A DNA stretch of 64,000 nt from Paenalcaligenes suwonensis (GTDB lineage: Bacteria; Pseudomonadota; Gammaproteobacteria; Burkholderiales; Burkholderiaceae_B): positions 186,001-250,000 of the forward strand of contig NZ_JAANPV010000004.1 in assembly GCF_011290505.1 (NCBI RefSeq). Direction: 5' to 3'. The notes under the pieces are model-generated. The model made no database searches. It was not told the DNA's origin and saw only the letters and a list, made by a program, of their open reading frames with translations. A program made the position numbers and the translations under genes. This document shows positions 9,511 through 19,840 of the stretch, in pieces. Positions within the stretch are counted from its first letter, which is position 1, and every line of letters starts with the position of its first letter.

Positions 9511-9542
9511 CAGTGCCATATTTCCGCAGAAATATGGCACTG
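9511..9542. repeat. Perfect 14-bp inverted repeat between acnA and panB
   Basis: CAGTGCCATATTTC and its exact complement are separated by four bases (CGCA). The hairpin sits 94 bp after the acnA stop and 70 bp before panB. No U-rich tract follows on either strand, so it is not a standard intrinsic terminator. It may be an RNA-processing or 3'-stabilising structure, or a terminator of non-canonical type. Confidence 0.6.
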
Positions 9543-9635
9543 CACAATACAAACCATAGCACCAATTTTGCAATACGACACGCACTGTCTACATCATTGC
9601 TGCCATGGTGAAACTCAGTCGCTCATATCCAACAT

Positions 9636-12320
9636 TTACATCAGACTGCGCAACACGAACTGCATGATCCCGCCATGTCGGTAATAGTCAGCCTCGGTGG
9701 GGGTATCAATACGTACCACCGCTTCAAACGTCACCGCCCCTGCCTGCACATGTACGGTTTTGGGAATGCGCCCTTCATTGAGCACACCCACGCCCGTAAT
9801 GCTGAATACCTCTTCACCTGTCAGCCCTAGTGATGCCGCATTTTGGCCTGCAGGAAACTGCAGTGGTAGCACCCCCATACCGATCAAGTTAGAACGGTGA
9901 ATACGTTCGTAGGATTCCGCAATCACAGCACGTACACCCAGCAATGCCGTACCTTTGGCTGCCCAGTCACGTGACGAGCCAGAACCATATTCTTTACCAG
10001 CCAAAATCACCAAGGGTGTTTTTGCGGCTAAATAATGGCTAGAGGCCTCGTAAATGGTGCTAACCGGGCCACCTGCTTGGGTGAAGTCGCGCGTAAATCC
10101 GCCCTCGGTACCGGGAGCCAGTTGGTTACGTAAACGTACGTTCGCGAAGGTCCCACGAATCATCACCTCGTGGTTACCACGACGTGAACCGTAAGAGTTA
10201 AAGTCTTGTTGCGCCACACCGTGCGCCAGCAAGTATTCGCCTGCAGGCGTGGTTTTGCTAATGTTACCGGCAGGGCTAATGTGGTCGGTTGTCACCGAAT
10301 CGCCCAACATGGCTAACACGCGTGCACCCTGAATTTCCTGTACAGGAGACGGTGTTTTAGGCATGTGCTCAAAGTAAGGTGGATTACGTACGTAAGTAGA
10401 CGTAGGGCTCCACTCAAACTGCTTGGTTTTAGGCGTAGGCAGATTGCGCCAACGCTCATCACCCGCAAACACATCCGCATAGCCTTTACGGTACATATCG
10501 GTAGCGATCACCGCACTGACTACCTCTTGAATCTCCGCTGTGCTTGGCCAGATATCTTTTAGGTAAACGGGGTTGCCAGCTTTATCTACCGTCAGCACAT
10601 CGTTCATCAAGTCGATGTTCATAGTGCCCGCAATCGCGTAAGCCACTACCAATGGAGGCGACATCAGGTAGTTCATTTTCACTTCAGGGTGAATACGGCC
10701 CTCGAAGTTACGGTTACCGGACAGTACCGACACTACTGTCAAATCTTGCTCGTTTACCGCGGCACTCACTTCAGGAATCAACGGACCCGAGTTACCAATA
10801 CACGTTGTACAGCCGTACCCCACCAAGTTAAAGCCCAAGGCATCTAATGGGCCGGTCAGTTTAGCTTTATCTAGGTAGTCAGTAACGACTCTGGAACCTG
10901 GCGCCAAGCTGGTTTTGACCCATGGCTTACGTGTAATACCCAACGCCTGCGCTTTTTTGGCAACCAAACCAGCCGCCACCATCACACTGGGGTTAGAGGT
11001 GTTGGTACACGAGGTAATCGCTGCAATCACTACGGCACCATCATCAAGCTGGAAGGACGGCCCATCGGCCAGCTTCACTTGTGCATGACGAGGTTCTACT
11101 GCTTGGTTTCTAGACTTGTACAGTGCTGTCAAATCTTTGTGGAAAGCCGGTTTAACATTGCTGAGCACAATGCGATCTTGCGGACGTTTAGGCCCAGCAA
11201 TGGACGGTACCACTGTGGATAAGTCTAGCTCTAAGCGTTCTGAGTAACGCGGTTCATGGTGTGGATCGTGCCATAGCCCTTGCGCTTTAGCATACTCTTT
11301 CACCAACGCAATTTGCTCAGCCGAACGGCCTGTTAACGCCATGTACTGCAGTGTGACGTCATCAATGGGGAACATGGAAACGGTGGAACCGTACTCGGGG
11401 CTCATATTGCCGATTGTGGCACGGTTAGCCAGCGGCACCGCCCCCACGCCAGAACCATAAAACTCTACAAACTTACCCACCACGCCATGTTGGCGCAGCA
11501 TATCGGTAATGGTCAGCACCAAATCAGTTGCGGTCACACCGTCATTTAACTGACCCGTCAGCTTAAAGCCCACCACGCGTGGAATGAGCATGGAAATAGG
11601 CTGGCCCAACATCGCCGCTTCGGCCTCAATACCCCCTACGCCCCATGCCAGCACGCCCAAACCGTTCACCATAGGGGTGTGCGAGTCCGTGCCCACACAG
11701 GTGTCGGGGTAGGCTTCATTCACGCCATCTTCGGATCGGCTAAACACCACACGCGATAAGTGCTCCAAGTTCACTTGGTGCACAATCCCTGTACCCGGCG
11801 GCACAACTTTAAAATTATCAAATGCGCTTTGACCCCAACGCAGGAACTCGTATCGTTCTACGTTACGGTGATACTCAATTTCTACGTTACGACGGAACGA
11901 ATCATTATGCGCAAAGTCATCCACGATCACCGAGTGGTCAATCACCAGTTCTACAGGCACCAAGGGGTTAATGCGCGTGGCGCTCCCACCTAGCGCCGAC
12001 ATGGCTTCGCGCATTGCGGCCAAATCTACTACCGCAGGTACACCCGTAAAGTCTTGCAGCACCACACGAGCTGGACTAAAGGCAATTTCTTTATCGGGCT
12101 CGGCGCTTGGGTCCCACGCGGCCAGTGCACGTATGTCGTCTGCCCGTACGTTCACACCGTCTTCGGTGCGAAGCAGGTTTTCCAGCAAAATCTTTAAACC
12201 GTAAGGCAGGGTTTTAACATCCAGCCCTTCACCTTTCACGGCATCAAGTCGGTATATACGATAATCCTGATCATTTACGCGCAAAGAGGCTTGTGCGCCA
12301 AAGCTGTTCACGTTACTCAT
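9636..12320 (-). CDS. acnA: Aconitate hydratase A
   Basis: An 894-residue aconitase of the AcnA/IRP branch, interconverting citrate and isocitrate through a [4Fe-4S] cluster. Cluster cysteines are in '[14 protein letters not shown]' and '[15 protein letters not shown]'. Substrate-binding segments include '[15 protein letters not shown]' and the C-terminal swivel-domain '[16 protein letters not shown]'. Length matches AcnA (about 890). It is flanked by non-coding DNA on both sides, so it is probably transcribed alone from a promoter between 12321 and about 12500. Confidence 0.98.
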   Translation of the reverse strand: MSNVNSFGAQASLRVNDQDYRIYRLDAVKGEGLDVKTLPYGLKILLENLLRTEDGVNVRADDIRALAAWDPSAEPDKEIAFSPARVVLQDFTGVPAVVDLAAMREAMSALGGSATRINPLVPVELVIDHSVIVDDFAHNDSFRRNVEIEYHRNVERYEFLRWGQSAFDNFKVVPPGTGIVHQVNLEHLSRVVFSRSEDGVNEAYPDTCVGTDSHTPMVNGLGVLAWGVGGIEAEAAMLGQPISMLIPRVVGFKLTGQLNDGVTATDLVLTITDMLRQHGVVGKFVEFYGSGVGAVPLANRATIGNMSPEYGSTVSMFPIDDVTLQYMALTGRSAEQIALVKEYAKAQGLWHDPHHEPRYSERLELDLSTVVPSIAGPKRPQDRIVLSNVKPAFHKDLTALYKSRNQAVEPRHAQVKLADGPSFQLDDGAVVIAAITSCTNTSNPSVMVAAGLVAKKAQALGITRKPWVKTSLAPGSRVVTDYLDKAKLTGPLDALGFNLVGYGCTTCIGNSGPLIPEVSAAVNEQDLTVVSVLSGNRNFEGRIHPEVKMNYLMSPPLVVAYAIAGTMNIDLMNDVLTVDKAGNPVYLKDIWPSTAEIQEVVSAVIATDMYRKGYADVFAGDERWRNLPTPKTKQFEWSPTSTYVRNPPYFEHMPKTPSPVQEIQGARVLAMLGDSVTTDHISPAGNISKTTPAGEYLLAHGVAQQDFNSYGSRRGNHEVMIRGTFANVRLRNQLAPGTEGGFTRDFTQAGGPVSTIYEASSHYLAAKTPLVILAGKEYGSGSSRDWAAKGTALLGVRAVIAESYERIHRSNLIGMGVLPLQFPAGQNAASLGLTGEEVFSITGVGVLNEGRIPKTVHVQAGAVTFEAVVRIDTPTEADYYRHGGIMQFVLRSLM

Positions 12321-12740
12321 ACCGCATCTCCAATTCTTGGTTACACACTACTTGAAACCCCGAAATGTTCTGCTGCATACCACCACAACCGTAGTCGCTC
12401 AGGGCATGGTGATGCCCAGAACTTGCAGGGCCAGCCTATGGCCTCTGTTACTGGCGTAAGAACAACTGCACACTGCACGCACGTAATGCCACATCATGCT
12501 TGTTCAGACATAACAGAATCATCGCCACACGCTACAAAGTCTGGCTTGGCTCCCACTACTGCACGGCTGTTACCCTCACACCCGCCTGTGGATAATTTCC
12601 CAAGCACTTTCTACATAGTTTATAGAAAAAAGAGAACTCTGCCCAAATGCCATACGCAAATATATGGGTTAGGACAAATTCATCGCGGTAAAACTATTAT
12701 TTTTGAATACAACACCTTAGCTTTAGCCAGCATCAAAAAA
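12321..12740. other. Intergenic region upstream of acnA
   Basis: About 420 bp lie between the acnA start and the terminator of the iron locus. An open frame runs through part of it on the plus strand, but it begins inside acnA antisense and its peptide has no recognisable character. I see no convincing gene; the acnA promoter must be here. Confidence 0.5.
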
Positions 12741-12781
12741 AGAGCGTTATACCCCATGCCACAACCAGGGTATAACGCTCT
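12735..12781 (-). terminator. Intrinsic terminator of the iron-uptake operon
   Basis: Inverted repeat AGAGCGTTATACC / GGTATAACGCTCT (12741-12753 with 12769-12781). On the minus strand it is followed by a run of T (complement of AAAAAAA at 12735-12741). It lies 16 bp after the stop of the beta-propeller lipoprotein, the last gene of the minus-strand operon. Confidence 0.9.
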
Positions 12782-12797
12782 GTGCTAGGGTGACGCT

Positions 12798-13967
12798 TTA
12801 TTCAAAAGATAGCTTGGCTACACTCTCGTTGCTGCCTTTAGTGGCTTGTTCACCATTTTTAATCGACACATACAACGCCCCCGTTTCAGGGTCTAAACGT
12901 GGTGTGTTCGGGAAATCAGGTAACGCGATACTGTGCAGTTCTCTATCGTTATCGTTACGGTCGTAGACCGTCACCGTACCAGAGACGCGGTTGGTCACAT
13001 ACAAACGGCCACGCTGTTCATCTAAAGCTAAATTCACAGGGCCAGTTCCGGTAGGAATACTTTTCTCTACCACGCCTGTTTCAGGATTAATCACCACCAC
13101 ACGGTTACCGGTACCACGGGGTTGGTAATCCAGTTTTGCTAAATTTTGTCTGACACCATCAACGTTGGCACCACCTTGGTCAATCGCCAAGATACGGCCT
13201 GCCTTGTTATCAAACACCATGTTCAACAACTGGTCGGCCTGCACTTCCATCACGCGATCAAGCTCTAAGGTTTTGGCATCCACCACAAACACTTGACCCT
13301 GCATGTTGGCAACATAGACTTTGCCCGCATTAGGGTCCATCGTCACACCAGCCGCACCAAAACCGAAACCTGGCATCACTTTTTCTACTGCCAAAGTTTT
13401 TAGGTTCACCACATACAATGAGCTGTCATCTATCCAAATACCGGGGGCAAACAAACGCCCTGTGGTGTTATCTACCAGTAGCTCACGCAAGTTGTGTGGA
13501 TAACGTACGGTAGGTTTCCCATCAAAACCCAAGGCGTTTATTTTCTCGGCCAGCTTCGCCACGCCCACCACATGGTTGGTGCGTGTATCAATGACGGTAA
13601 CGGCTGCATCAAACGCATTACCTACATATAAACGGTTGTTGGCATCATCAAGCGTGACGCCCAAACCTGGGAAATCCAAAGCAATTTCTGCTTCTACCGC
13701 CAACGTATCTGGGTTCAGACGGAAAATCTTAGGCGCTGCAGCCCCTTCACCTTGACCGCCTACCGATGCGACAAACACCGCCTGCTGTTTAGGCGAATAG
13801 GCCAATTCGTATAACGCCGGCGCAACTGCCGTACGCAACACAGTAGGAGCTGCTACTTCTGCCGTCATGGCATTTCCTTGTACTGATGTCGCTCTAAGGT
13901 CTTTAGACCCTGCGCATCCTGCGATTAATGCTGCTACCACTACGGTAGAAATCAGAGCTACTTTCAT
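12798..13967 (-). CDS. YncE-like beta-propeller lipoprotein of the iron locus
   Basis: A 389-residue exported protein with a lipoprotein signal (lipobox 'LIAGC', Cys18). The mature part is built of repeated beta-propeller blades ('NRLYVGNAFDAAVTVIDTRTNHVVG', 'GKVYVANMQGQVFVVDAKT', 'GRLYVTNRVSGTVTVYDRND'), like E. coli YncE, an iron-regulated periplasmic protein of uncertain function. It is the last gene after the TonB receptor and PepSY genes, 35 bp downstream of the DUF3325 gene, which supports an accessory role in siderophore or heme handling. The function is inferred from context. Confidence 0.85.
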   Translation of the reverse strand: MKVALISTVVVAALIAGCAGSKDLRATSVQGNAMTAEVAAPTVLRTAVAPALYELAYSPKQQAVFVASVGGQGEGAAAPKIFRLNPDTLAVEAEIALDFPGLGVTLDDANNRLYVGNAFDAAVTVIDTRTNHVVGVAKLAEKINALGFDGKPTVRYPHNLRELLVDNTTGRLFAPGIWIDDSSLYVVNLKTLAVEKVMPGFGFGAAGVTMDPNAGKVYVANMQGQVFVVDAKTLELDRVMEVQADQLLNMVFDNKAGRILAIDQGGANVDGVRQNLAKLDYQPRGTGNRVVVINPETGVVEKSIPTGTGPVNLALDEQRGRLYVTNRVSGTVTVYDRNDNDRELHSIALPDFPNTPRLDPETGALYVSIKNGEQATKGSNESVAKLSFE

Positions 13968-14002
13968 GTTTACCTCGTTGTTTTGTTATTTCACCTAACT
14001 GA

Positions 14003-14305
14003 TTAACGCTGTTTCAAGCGTGTAAGCAGAACAAAAAAATACAGAACCAACCCCGCAGCCACACTGGTATGCCCGCTGTATGCTGCCAAGCCTTTTCCCC
14101 ATCCAAACTGCTGTACGGCCATGACTGCTGCCACACTCAACAACAACCACCCCATGCCGCGTAATGTGCGAGTCACACGTGTGGATAGTGCTCGTTCAAA
14201 CACATCCTCTTGATGCCGGATCATGCTCAAACCCAAACACAAGAAACCCAGCCACGACATTAGCAACAGCGCAATGTGCGACCCCCACCATGCTTGCTCC
14301 ATCAT
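14003..14305 (-). CDS. DUF3325-family small membrane protein
   Basis: A 100-residue protein with about three hydrophobic helices ('HIALLLMSWLGFLCLGLSM', 'GMGWLLLSVAAVMAVQQ', 'TSVAAGLVLYFFVLLTRL'). This matches DUF3325 proteins, which recur beside PepSY-domain and TonB-receptor genes. Its start overlaps the PepSY gene stop by 4 bp (ATGA), so it is translationally coupled. The molecular role is unknown; involvement in iron-siderophore reduction or uptake is inferred from context. Confidence 0.82.
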   Translation of the reverse strand: MMEQAWWGSHIALLLMSWLGFLCLGLSMIRHQEDVFERALSTRVTRTLRGMGWLLLSVAAVMAVQQFGWGKGLAAYSGHTSVAAGLVLYFFVLLTRLKQR

Positions 14306-15927
14306 GACTCCTGTGTGGTTAATGCTGGCGCGGCGGCAGGCGGCCGTTTTTTCACGACGGTGCGTGCTTTAGCAGGCTGATGCCGCGCTACCCGCCATGC
14401 CATCGCTGCATGCACAATCGCCAACAGCCATAGGCTTAGGTCAAAGCTCAAAAACAACCATCCTGTTTGAGCCAAGCTGGATTGCATGCCCTGTCCTAAC
14501 CCCAACATATTTGCAATAGGGAGCAAAAAGCACAGCCCTGCCGCCACTGCCAACAACTCTACCCACGCACGTTTAGCTGGCCGTAGTAACGCCCACACCA
14601 AAGTGGCTAGCCACACTAAGAAGAAACCGTGTATTTCCCACTGCGCCCGTTCTAGCATTTCTACTGGCAACCAACGATTCATCCAGAAGAACGCCACCAT
14701 GGCCACCGACAACCCCGCAATAGAGGCAATGTTGAGTCGCTCCACCAGCCTAAAGCCAAAGTACGGTTTTTCTGGATCGGGCAATTTGCTGCGACGTTTC
14801 ACGGTCCACAACACCAGCCCTGACCCCACCATCGCCGTACCCACTAGGCCCACAATGAAGTACAACCATCGTGTTTCTATATCGGCAAAACGCCCTAAAT
14901 GCAGGCCATAGAGCACACCTTGCGTTGTTGCTACCGCACCAGAGCCATCTTTGGCGTGCAATAGCTCACCCGTCACGCCATCAAAGACCACGTACTTAGC
15001 TGTGGTAGACACTCGTGCCGTCTGGCTTTGCACCATTGATACGCGCGCATTAGCATCGTTTATGTTGCTCACTTGTACGCTACCTACGGTAGATTTTCCC
15101 CATCGCTGTTCAGCTTGCTCAACCAACGGTGCTAATGCCACTAAGGTTGCCGGCACACCCGCAGGCTTCGGAGCCGCTGGCTGCATAAACCGCATCTCAC
15201 TGGTAACCGCGGCTTTATCGGCCGGCGTAGGTAAACTTTGCAGCCCCCACGGCATGTACAACACCATCAGGGTGACCAAGCCACTCCACGTAATCATGAA
15301 GTGAAATGGCAGCCCAAATACCGATAAAGCAGCATGCGCATCTAACCAAGAACGCTGCCCTTTTCTGCGCCTAAAGGTAAAGAAATCAGTGAAGATTTTT
15401 TTATGCGTGATCACCCCACTAATAATGGCCACCAGCATGAACATGGCACAAAAGCCGATAATCCATCTGGCCCACAAGCCCGACATATAGTGAAAGTTAA
15501 AGTGAAACGCGTAGAAAAAATCGCCCCCACGGGTAGCCCTAGCGCTAACTTCTTGCCCACTAGCGGGGTCCAGCGTGACGCTTTTAAACCCGCGCCCACC
15601 GGCTTGTGGGTCCCTCCACGATGCTGTGATAGTAGGCTTACGCTCTGTGGGCAACTGAATGCTGACCTGGGTTAACGCCGGCTGTTGCTCACGTAGGCTA
15701 TCTACCGTGCGCTGCACCAACGCGGACACTTCGCCCGTATGGTGTTGCACCGCCAGTTCAGGGCGCATGTATTGGGTGATTTCTTCTCTGAAAAATGAGG
15801 CTGTACCGGTTAGAAACACGGCATAGAGCACCCACCCTACCAGCAGCCCTGTCCAAATGTGCAGGTCAGACATGGTTTGGCGTATGCCACGCGGTTTGGG
15901 CGCTGCTTTTTTGATGACCTCGCTCAT
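14302..15927 (-). CDS. PepSY-domain inner-membrane protein (PiuB/FoxB-like)
   Basis: A 541-residue PepSY_TM protein, thought to reduce ferric siderophores at the cytoplasmic membrane. It opens with 'TMSDLHIWTGLLVGWVLYAVFLTGT', where the His near the first helix is the usual family feature. A periplasmic PepSY region follows, then 'FHFNFHYMSGLWARWIIGF' and four further C-terminal helices. It sits in a chain of overlapping genes between DUF3649 and DUF3325, all downstream of a siderophore receptor. Activity has not been shown for this branch. Confidence 0.88.
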   Translation of the reverse strand: MSEVIKKAAPKPRGIRQTMSDLHIWTGLLVGWVLYAVFLTGTASFFREEITQYMRPELAVQHHTGEVSALVQRTVDSLREQQPALTQVSIQLPTERKPTITASWRDPQAGGRGFKSVTLDPASGQEVSARATRGGDFFYAFHFNFHYMSGLWARWIIGFCAMFMLVAIISGVITHKKIFTDFFTFRRRKGQRSWLDAHAALSVFGLPFHFMITWSGLVTLMVLYMPWGLQSLPTPADKAAVTSEMRFMQPAAPKPAGVPATLVALAPLVEQAEQRWGKSTVGSVQVSNINDANARVSMVQSQTARVSTTAKYVVFDGVTGELLHAKDGSGAVATTQGVLYGLHLGRFADIETRWLYFIVGLVGTAMVGSGLVLWTVKRRSKLPDPEKPYFGFRLVERLNIASIAGLSVAMVAFFWMNRWLPVEMLERAQWEIHGFFLVWLATLVWALLRPAKRAWVELLAVAAGLCFLLPIANMLGLGQGMQSSLAQTGWLFLSFDLSLWLLAIVHAAMAWRVARHQPAKARTVVKKRPPAAAPALTTQES

Positions 15928-16205
15928 AGCATTGCCCTCAAATCAGGCCAATGTGCCATAGGCCACAACACCGCCACCGGAACCATCACCCCCAACCACG
16001 CTCGCTTTGCTGAACGTACCGCAAACACCCAAATCACGACAGCCGCATACACCAAAAAGCTATACAACATGCCGAGCATCGCCGCCTCGGCGGGCTCTTG
16101 TGGTAAGCGCAACATGGCAATAGAAAATAAGGCAGCCACCACATATCCACCCACGATGGCCGCCACACACCGCGACATCAGCGGCAAATAACGCAATGCT
16201 TGCAT
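15924..16205 (-). CDS. DUF3649-family membrane protein
   Basis: A 93-residue protein with three hydrophobic helices ('CVAAIVGGYVVAALFSIAML', 'GMLYSFLVYAAVVIWVFAV', 'LGVMVPVAVLWPMAHW'), as in DUF3649 proteins of iron-uptake clusters. It begins 5 bp after the TonB receptor stop and overlaps the PepSY gene by 4 bp, so it belongs to one operon with them. It is probably a small partner of the PepSY reductase; the function is unproven. Confidence 0.82.
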   Translation of the reverse strand: MQALRYLPLMSRCVAAIVGGYVVAALFSIAMLRLPQEPAEAAMLGMLYSFLVYAAVVIWVFAVRSAKRAWLGVMVPVAVLWPMAHWPDLRAML

Positions 16206-16210
16206 GCCGC

Positions 16211-18685
16211 TTAGAAGTCCACGCTAGCCGAGAACATAATGGTACGAGGCGCGCCTAAACCACTGCCCAACGAGCTGGCCCAGTAGGCTTTATTGCCTAC
16301 GTTTAATACTTGCGCACGCAAAGTCACATCTCTACCCGCAATCACGGTGTTATAGCGTGCGCCCACGTCATAAATGGTACGACCAGCCACAGACAGCGAG
16401 TTATCCGCATTGATGTATTGCTTGGACGTTGCAACGGCATTCGCGGTTAAGGTCAAACCATGCAGGTATGGGAAATCCCATTCCACACCAGCTTTAGCTT
16501 GCCATCGTGGCGTAGAAGTAGCGTAACGCCCTTGATTCACTCCACCAGCAGTGCGAGTCAACTTAGCTTGGGTATACGCTACGCCCCCTAACACTCGTAT
16601 ACCTTTACCTGGCTCACCCATGAAACCGAACTCCAGCCCTCGGTTACGCTGTTCGCCATCAAATGAAAATACATTCGTAACCGGGTCGGTATAGCTGCTG
16701 GGTCGTTTGATTTCAAATGCACTTAACGTGGTCATGAAATCACCCGCATCCCACTTAATACCCACTTCGTGCTGTTTGGTTTTATACGGTGCAAACACCT
16801 CACCCGCATTCGCAGCGGTAACCGGTGCCGTCGCCCCTTGGCTTAAACCTTGTATGTAATTGCCATAGAGCGAGACTTGCTCTGTCACTTTGAACAATGC
16901 CGCTACCGTTGGCGTAAACGCCCCCTCGTCATAACGAGCAGTTCGTCGCCCTGTATTCGCATCAAAGGTATCACTCACAATATTCTGGTGACGTATGCCT
17001 ACCGTAAGCTGTAAGCGATCATCAAACAAGGACAGCATGTCCGCCACGCCTAGGCTGGTAATTCTGACTTCACCTGTTTTAGGCAAACTCGCATACCTAA
17101 AACTGGTATCGACTTTGGGGCCCCACTGCGGATCGTAAATGTTGGTGATCCAGTCGGTGGGCATCATATTACGTTGAAAACCAAAGTAATAATCGTGATG
17201 ATAATAAGAGGTATTAAAAGCCAATTCGTGACCAATAGGCCCCGTATCAAACTGTGTACGTATACCCGCATCAGCAGAGTCTTTTTTATAGATCATGCGC
17301 TGAAACGAAAAATTGTTCTTGTAATCACCCTCTTCATTGAAAAGCGTGTTGGTTGAACTGGCTAAGGAATTAAACTTTGTTTTGCTATGACCATAATTGG
17401 CATAGGCCATGGTTCTGTCGGTGATATCCACTTCTGCATGCAACAGAGCCGCTTTGTCTTCGGTGGTAGTGAACGTCCAATCCGGCGCCAATAGCGTGTT
17501 GGATTTCGGAGGTTCGGGCACTTCCATGCCTTTGGCTAGCGAAATACCGCGATTCAACCCGCTGATATGGTCTTTATTGGTGTACAAGTCTGCGGAAATA
17601 CGCACACGATCCGTGCGCCAATCTAGGCCCAACGACGCTAAGTCAGCGCGTTTGGATTGACCTTTGACAGCACTGTCACCATCTCTATACATGGCATTAA
17701 AGCGTATGCCGAACTGCTTGTCTTCACCAAAGCGCCTACCCAAATCAATGTGGGTACCAAACTGCGATTTCTCGGCATACGTACCTGTCAGGCGCGCCAA
17801 AGGCTCATCCCCTGCACGCTTAGGCACCAAGTTGATGCTGCCGCCCACTGAACCACCAGGAGGCATACCATTGAGCATGGCTGCAGGCCCTTTTTGTACT
17901 TCTACCCGCTCAACAAACTCTGGGGTAATACGCCAGTAAGGCACCATACCGTACAACCCACCCAGAGCGATGTCACTATTACTGACTGAAAAGCCACGCA
18001 AACTAAAGCTATCCCCAATCATGCCAGTCGTCCCATTACTAAACACACTGGGGTCAGTGGCGGCAATAATGCTAGACAGCTCTTGGGCTTGCTTATCTTG
18101 TATGTAACGCTCGGTATAGCTCACGACGTTAAAGGGCGTATCCATCACGTCTTTGTTACCCAACAGCCCGACGCGACCGCCGGTAGCAATCTGCCCACCT
18201 GCATACGCCGGTTCCAGACCGTTTTCTGTTCGGCCCGATACTTTAATCGCGCTTAATTGCGTGGTTTCCCCGGCTGTAGCGGAAGCGTCGCGTGACAAGG
18301 TCACATTTCTACCTTGGCGACGATACTGTACCGACGTACCTGCTAGCATGCGCTGCAACGCTTGCTCAGGCGTCATTACCCCTTTAATCGGCGAAACACG
18401 TATGCCATTGACGACGTCCGGCGTGTAAAAGAACTGCAAGGAGGTTTGACGGCCAAGCTCTATCAGAGCCTCATCCAACGACCGCGCAGGCAGATCAATA
18501 GATACCGCCGCATCTTGTGCCTGTACCCAGGATGAAAAGCCCACCATACCTACCGACATCACGGCAGCAGTAACCAACCTCAAACTCAAGACAGAACGAC
18601 ATGCCAAGCGGCGCGGCGCATGATAAGCAGAATGACGACTCACGATTCCAAGCATCCTTAATGCAGCATGAAGGCACCACCACAT
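16211..18685 (-). CDS. TonB-dependent siderophore receptor with signalling (STN) domain
   Basis: An outer-membrane transducer of the FecA/FpvA/FoxA class, about 824 residues. It has a signal peptide, an STN signalling domain right after processing ('AVSIDLPARSLDEALIELGRQTSLQFFY'), a plug ('SFSLRGFSVSNSDIALGGLYG', 'VERVEVQKGPAAMLNG') and a 22-strand barrel ending in Phe ('TIMFSASVDF'). The STN domain should contact the FecR-like anti-sigma factor encoded upstream, so ligand binding would induce its own operon. The start is uncertain: ATG 18685 or ATG 18655, neither with a good RBS. The ligand is probably a ferric siderophore, identity unknown. A Fur-box-like site is at 18765-18784. Confidence 0.9.
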   Translation of the reverse strand: MWWCLHAALRMLGIVSRHSAYHAPRRLACRSVLSLRLVTAAVMSVGMVGFSSWVQAQDAAVSIDLPARSLDEALIELGRQTSLQFFYTPDVVNGIRVSPIKGVMTPEQALQRMLAGTSVQYRRQGRNVTLSRDASATAGETTQLSAIKVSGRTENGLEPAYAGGQIATGGRVGLLGNKDVMDTPFNVVSYTERYIQDKQAQELSSIIAATDPSVFSNGTTGMIGDSFSLRGFSVSNSDIALGGLYGMVPYWRITPEFVERVEVQKGPAAMLNGMPPGGSVGGSINLVPKRAGDEPLARLTGTYAEKSQFGTHIDLGRRFGEDKQFGIRFNAMYRDGDSAVKGQSKRADLASLGLDWRTDRVRISADLYTNKDHISGLNRGISLAKGMEVPEPPKSNTLLAPDWTFTTTEDKAALLHAEVDITDRTMAYANYGHSKTKFNSLASSTNTLFNEEGDYKNNFSFQRMIYKKDSADAGIRTQFDTGPIGHELAFNTSYYHHDYYFGFQRNMMPTDWITNIYDPQWGPKVDTSFRYASLPKTGEVRITSLGVADMLSLFDDRLQLTVGIRHQNIVSDTFDANTGRRTARYDEGAFTPTVAALFKVTEQVSLYGNYIQGLSQGATAPVTAANAGEVFAPYKTKQHEVGIKWDAGDFMTTLSAFEIKRPSSYTDPVTNVFSFDGEQRNRGLEFGFMGEPGKGIRVLGGVAYTQAKLTRTAGGVNQGRYATSTPRWQAKAGVEWDFPYLHGLTLTANAVATSKQYINADNSLSVAGRTIYDVGARYNTVIAGRDVTLRAQVLNVGNKAYWASSLGSGLGAPRTIMFSASVDF

Positions 18686-18764
18686 GGCAGTGCACAATAC
18701 ACAGTTATGAGGTCATCCCCACAACCTCTTCATGCATACAGACGCTTTACCCCCACCGCAACCT

Positions 18765-18784
18765 GAATGAGAGTCATTCTTATC
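18765..18784 (-). promoter_or_regulatory. Fur-box-like site upstream of the TonB receptor
   Basis: GAATGAGAGTCATTCTTATC closely resembles the Fur consensus (GATAATGATAATCATTATC type). It lies between the anti-sigma gene stop and the receptor start. Iron-replete repression of the receptor operon is inferred. Confidence 0.7.
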
Positions 18785-18790
18785 TTGTTA

Positions 18791-19801
18791 CTAATTGTAA
18801 AATCGCTGCAAAGGGAAGATCTCAAACACGCCAGTCTGCGTATTTTCTTTCACACCAACAGGGATAATATGCGGCAGCGCTTCTAAGAACGCATAGGGGT
18901 CATCCAATCTAAATACCCCCGATACTTTTAACTGCGCCAATTGTGCCGTCGTAAGCTGTACCGACACGGCGTTATACCGTTTTAATTCTTGAATAGCATC
19001 GCGCAAGGCCGTGCCTCTAAACACCAGCTTACCTTCGCTCCACGCCACCGCCTTGTGAGTATCAGCAGGCACAGCAGTGAGCACGCCATCCGTTACCCGT
19101 AGTGCTTTACCAGCTACCAAAGCTTGGCGCTGCGTGTTCCAGCGCGGTCCGGTTTCCACTTGCACAGACCCTTCTAATACCGTCACCGTAAAGCCCTGAT
19201 CGGCTTGATAGATAGTGAACTGAGTTCCTGTCACCTGCACGGATCCCGCCTCCATCTGTACGATAAAAGGCGCATTTTCTACGGTTTGTACGGCAAATAG
19301 AGCCTCACCTTTTTGTAGGCGTACTACGCGCTTGTTCTGGCTAAACTGTACCTCAGCAACCGTATCCGTATTCAGCATCATGCTGGAACCATCCGGCAGC
19401 AATACATTGCGTTGCTCGCCTTGTGCTGTGAGATAGCGCTCTTGAAAAGTAGTGGCTCCCCCCCATTGCCAAGGGCCTACCGTTACGGCGGCTACGCTAG
19501 CTGCGCCTGCCATCGCCAATCCGTACCCCAAGAAAGCACGACGCGAACGTGCCGCTTTACGGCGATGCGGTGTTTCCACTGCGCGTGGCGATGCTTCGTA
19601 GGACTGCGGTATGTGTTCAGTAACGCTCCATAACGCTTGAATACGCTGAAAGTGCTCCAAATTTTTGGGGTCGTGAGCTATCCACGCATCAAAGGCTTGT
19701 TGTTCTTGCGACGACACATTGCCCGAGCGGAAACGCTCATACCAATACGCCGCTTTATCTCGGGGATCAGTCAATGTGTCTACGTCTATACGGTCACTCA
19801 T
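18791..19801 (-). CDS. FecR-family anti-sigma factor / sigma regulator
   Basis: An inner-membrane FecR-like regulator of about 336 residues, counted from ATG 19801 (MSDRIDVDT); an earlier in-frame start at 19822 is possible. It has an N-terminal cytoplasmic DUF4880-type region with 'AAYWYERFRSGNVSSQEQQAFDAW', one transmembrane helix ('AFLGYGLAMAGAASVAAVTVG') and a periplasmic FecR domain ('AQGEQRNVLLPDGSSMMLNTDT'). The C-terminal STN-like region would touch the receptor's signalling domain. It follows the sigma-factor gene by 39 bp and precedes the receptor, the usual cell-surface signalling order. Confidence 0.92.
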   Translation of the reverse strand: MSDRIDVDTLTDPRDKAAYWYERFRSGNVSSQEQQAFDAWIAHDPKNLEHFQRIQALWSVTEHIPQSYEASPRAVETPHRRKAARSRRAFLGYGLAMAGAASVAAVTVGPWQWGGATTFQERYLTAQGEQRNVLLPDGSSMMLNTDTVAEVQFSQNKRVVRLQKGEALFAVQTVENAPFIVQMEAGSVQVTGTQFTIYQADQGFTVTVLEGSVQVETGPRWNTQRQALVAGKALRVTDGVLTAVPADTHKAVAWSEGKLVFRGTALRDAIQELKRYNAVSVQLTTAQLAQLKVSGVFRLDDPYAFLEALPHIIPVGVKENTQTGVFEIFPLQRFYN

Positions 19802-19840
19802 GCGCCACGCCACCTCTATCAATACAAGACATCAAAACAC

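Noticed and set aside
12291-12788. A 165-codon plus-strand frame between acnA and the iron locus
   Set aside because: It starts inside acnA antisense, runs through the terminator hairpin and has no RBS or recognisable features.
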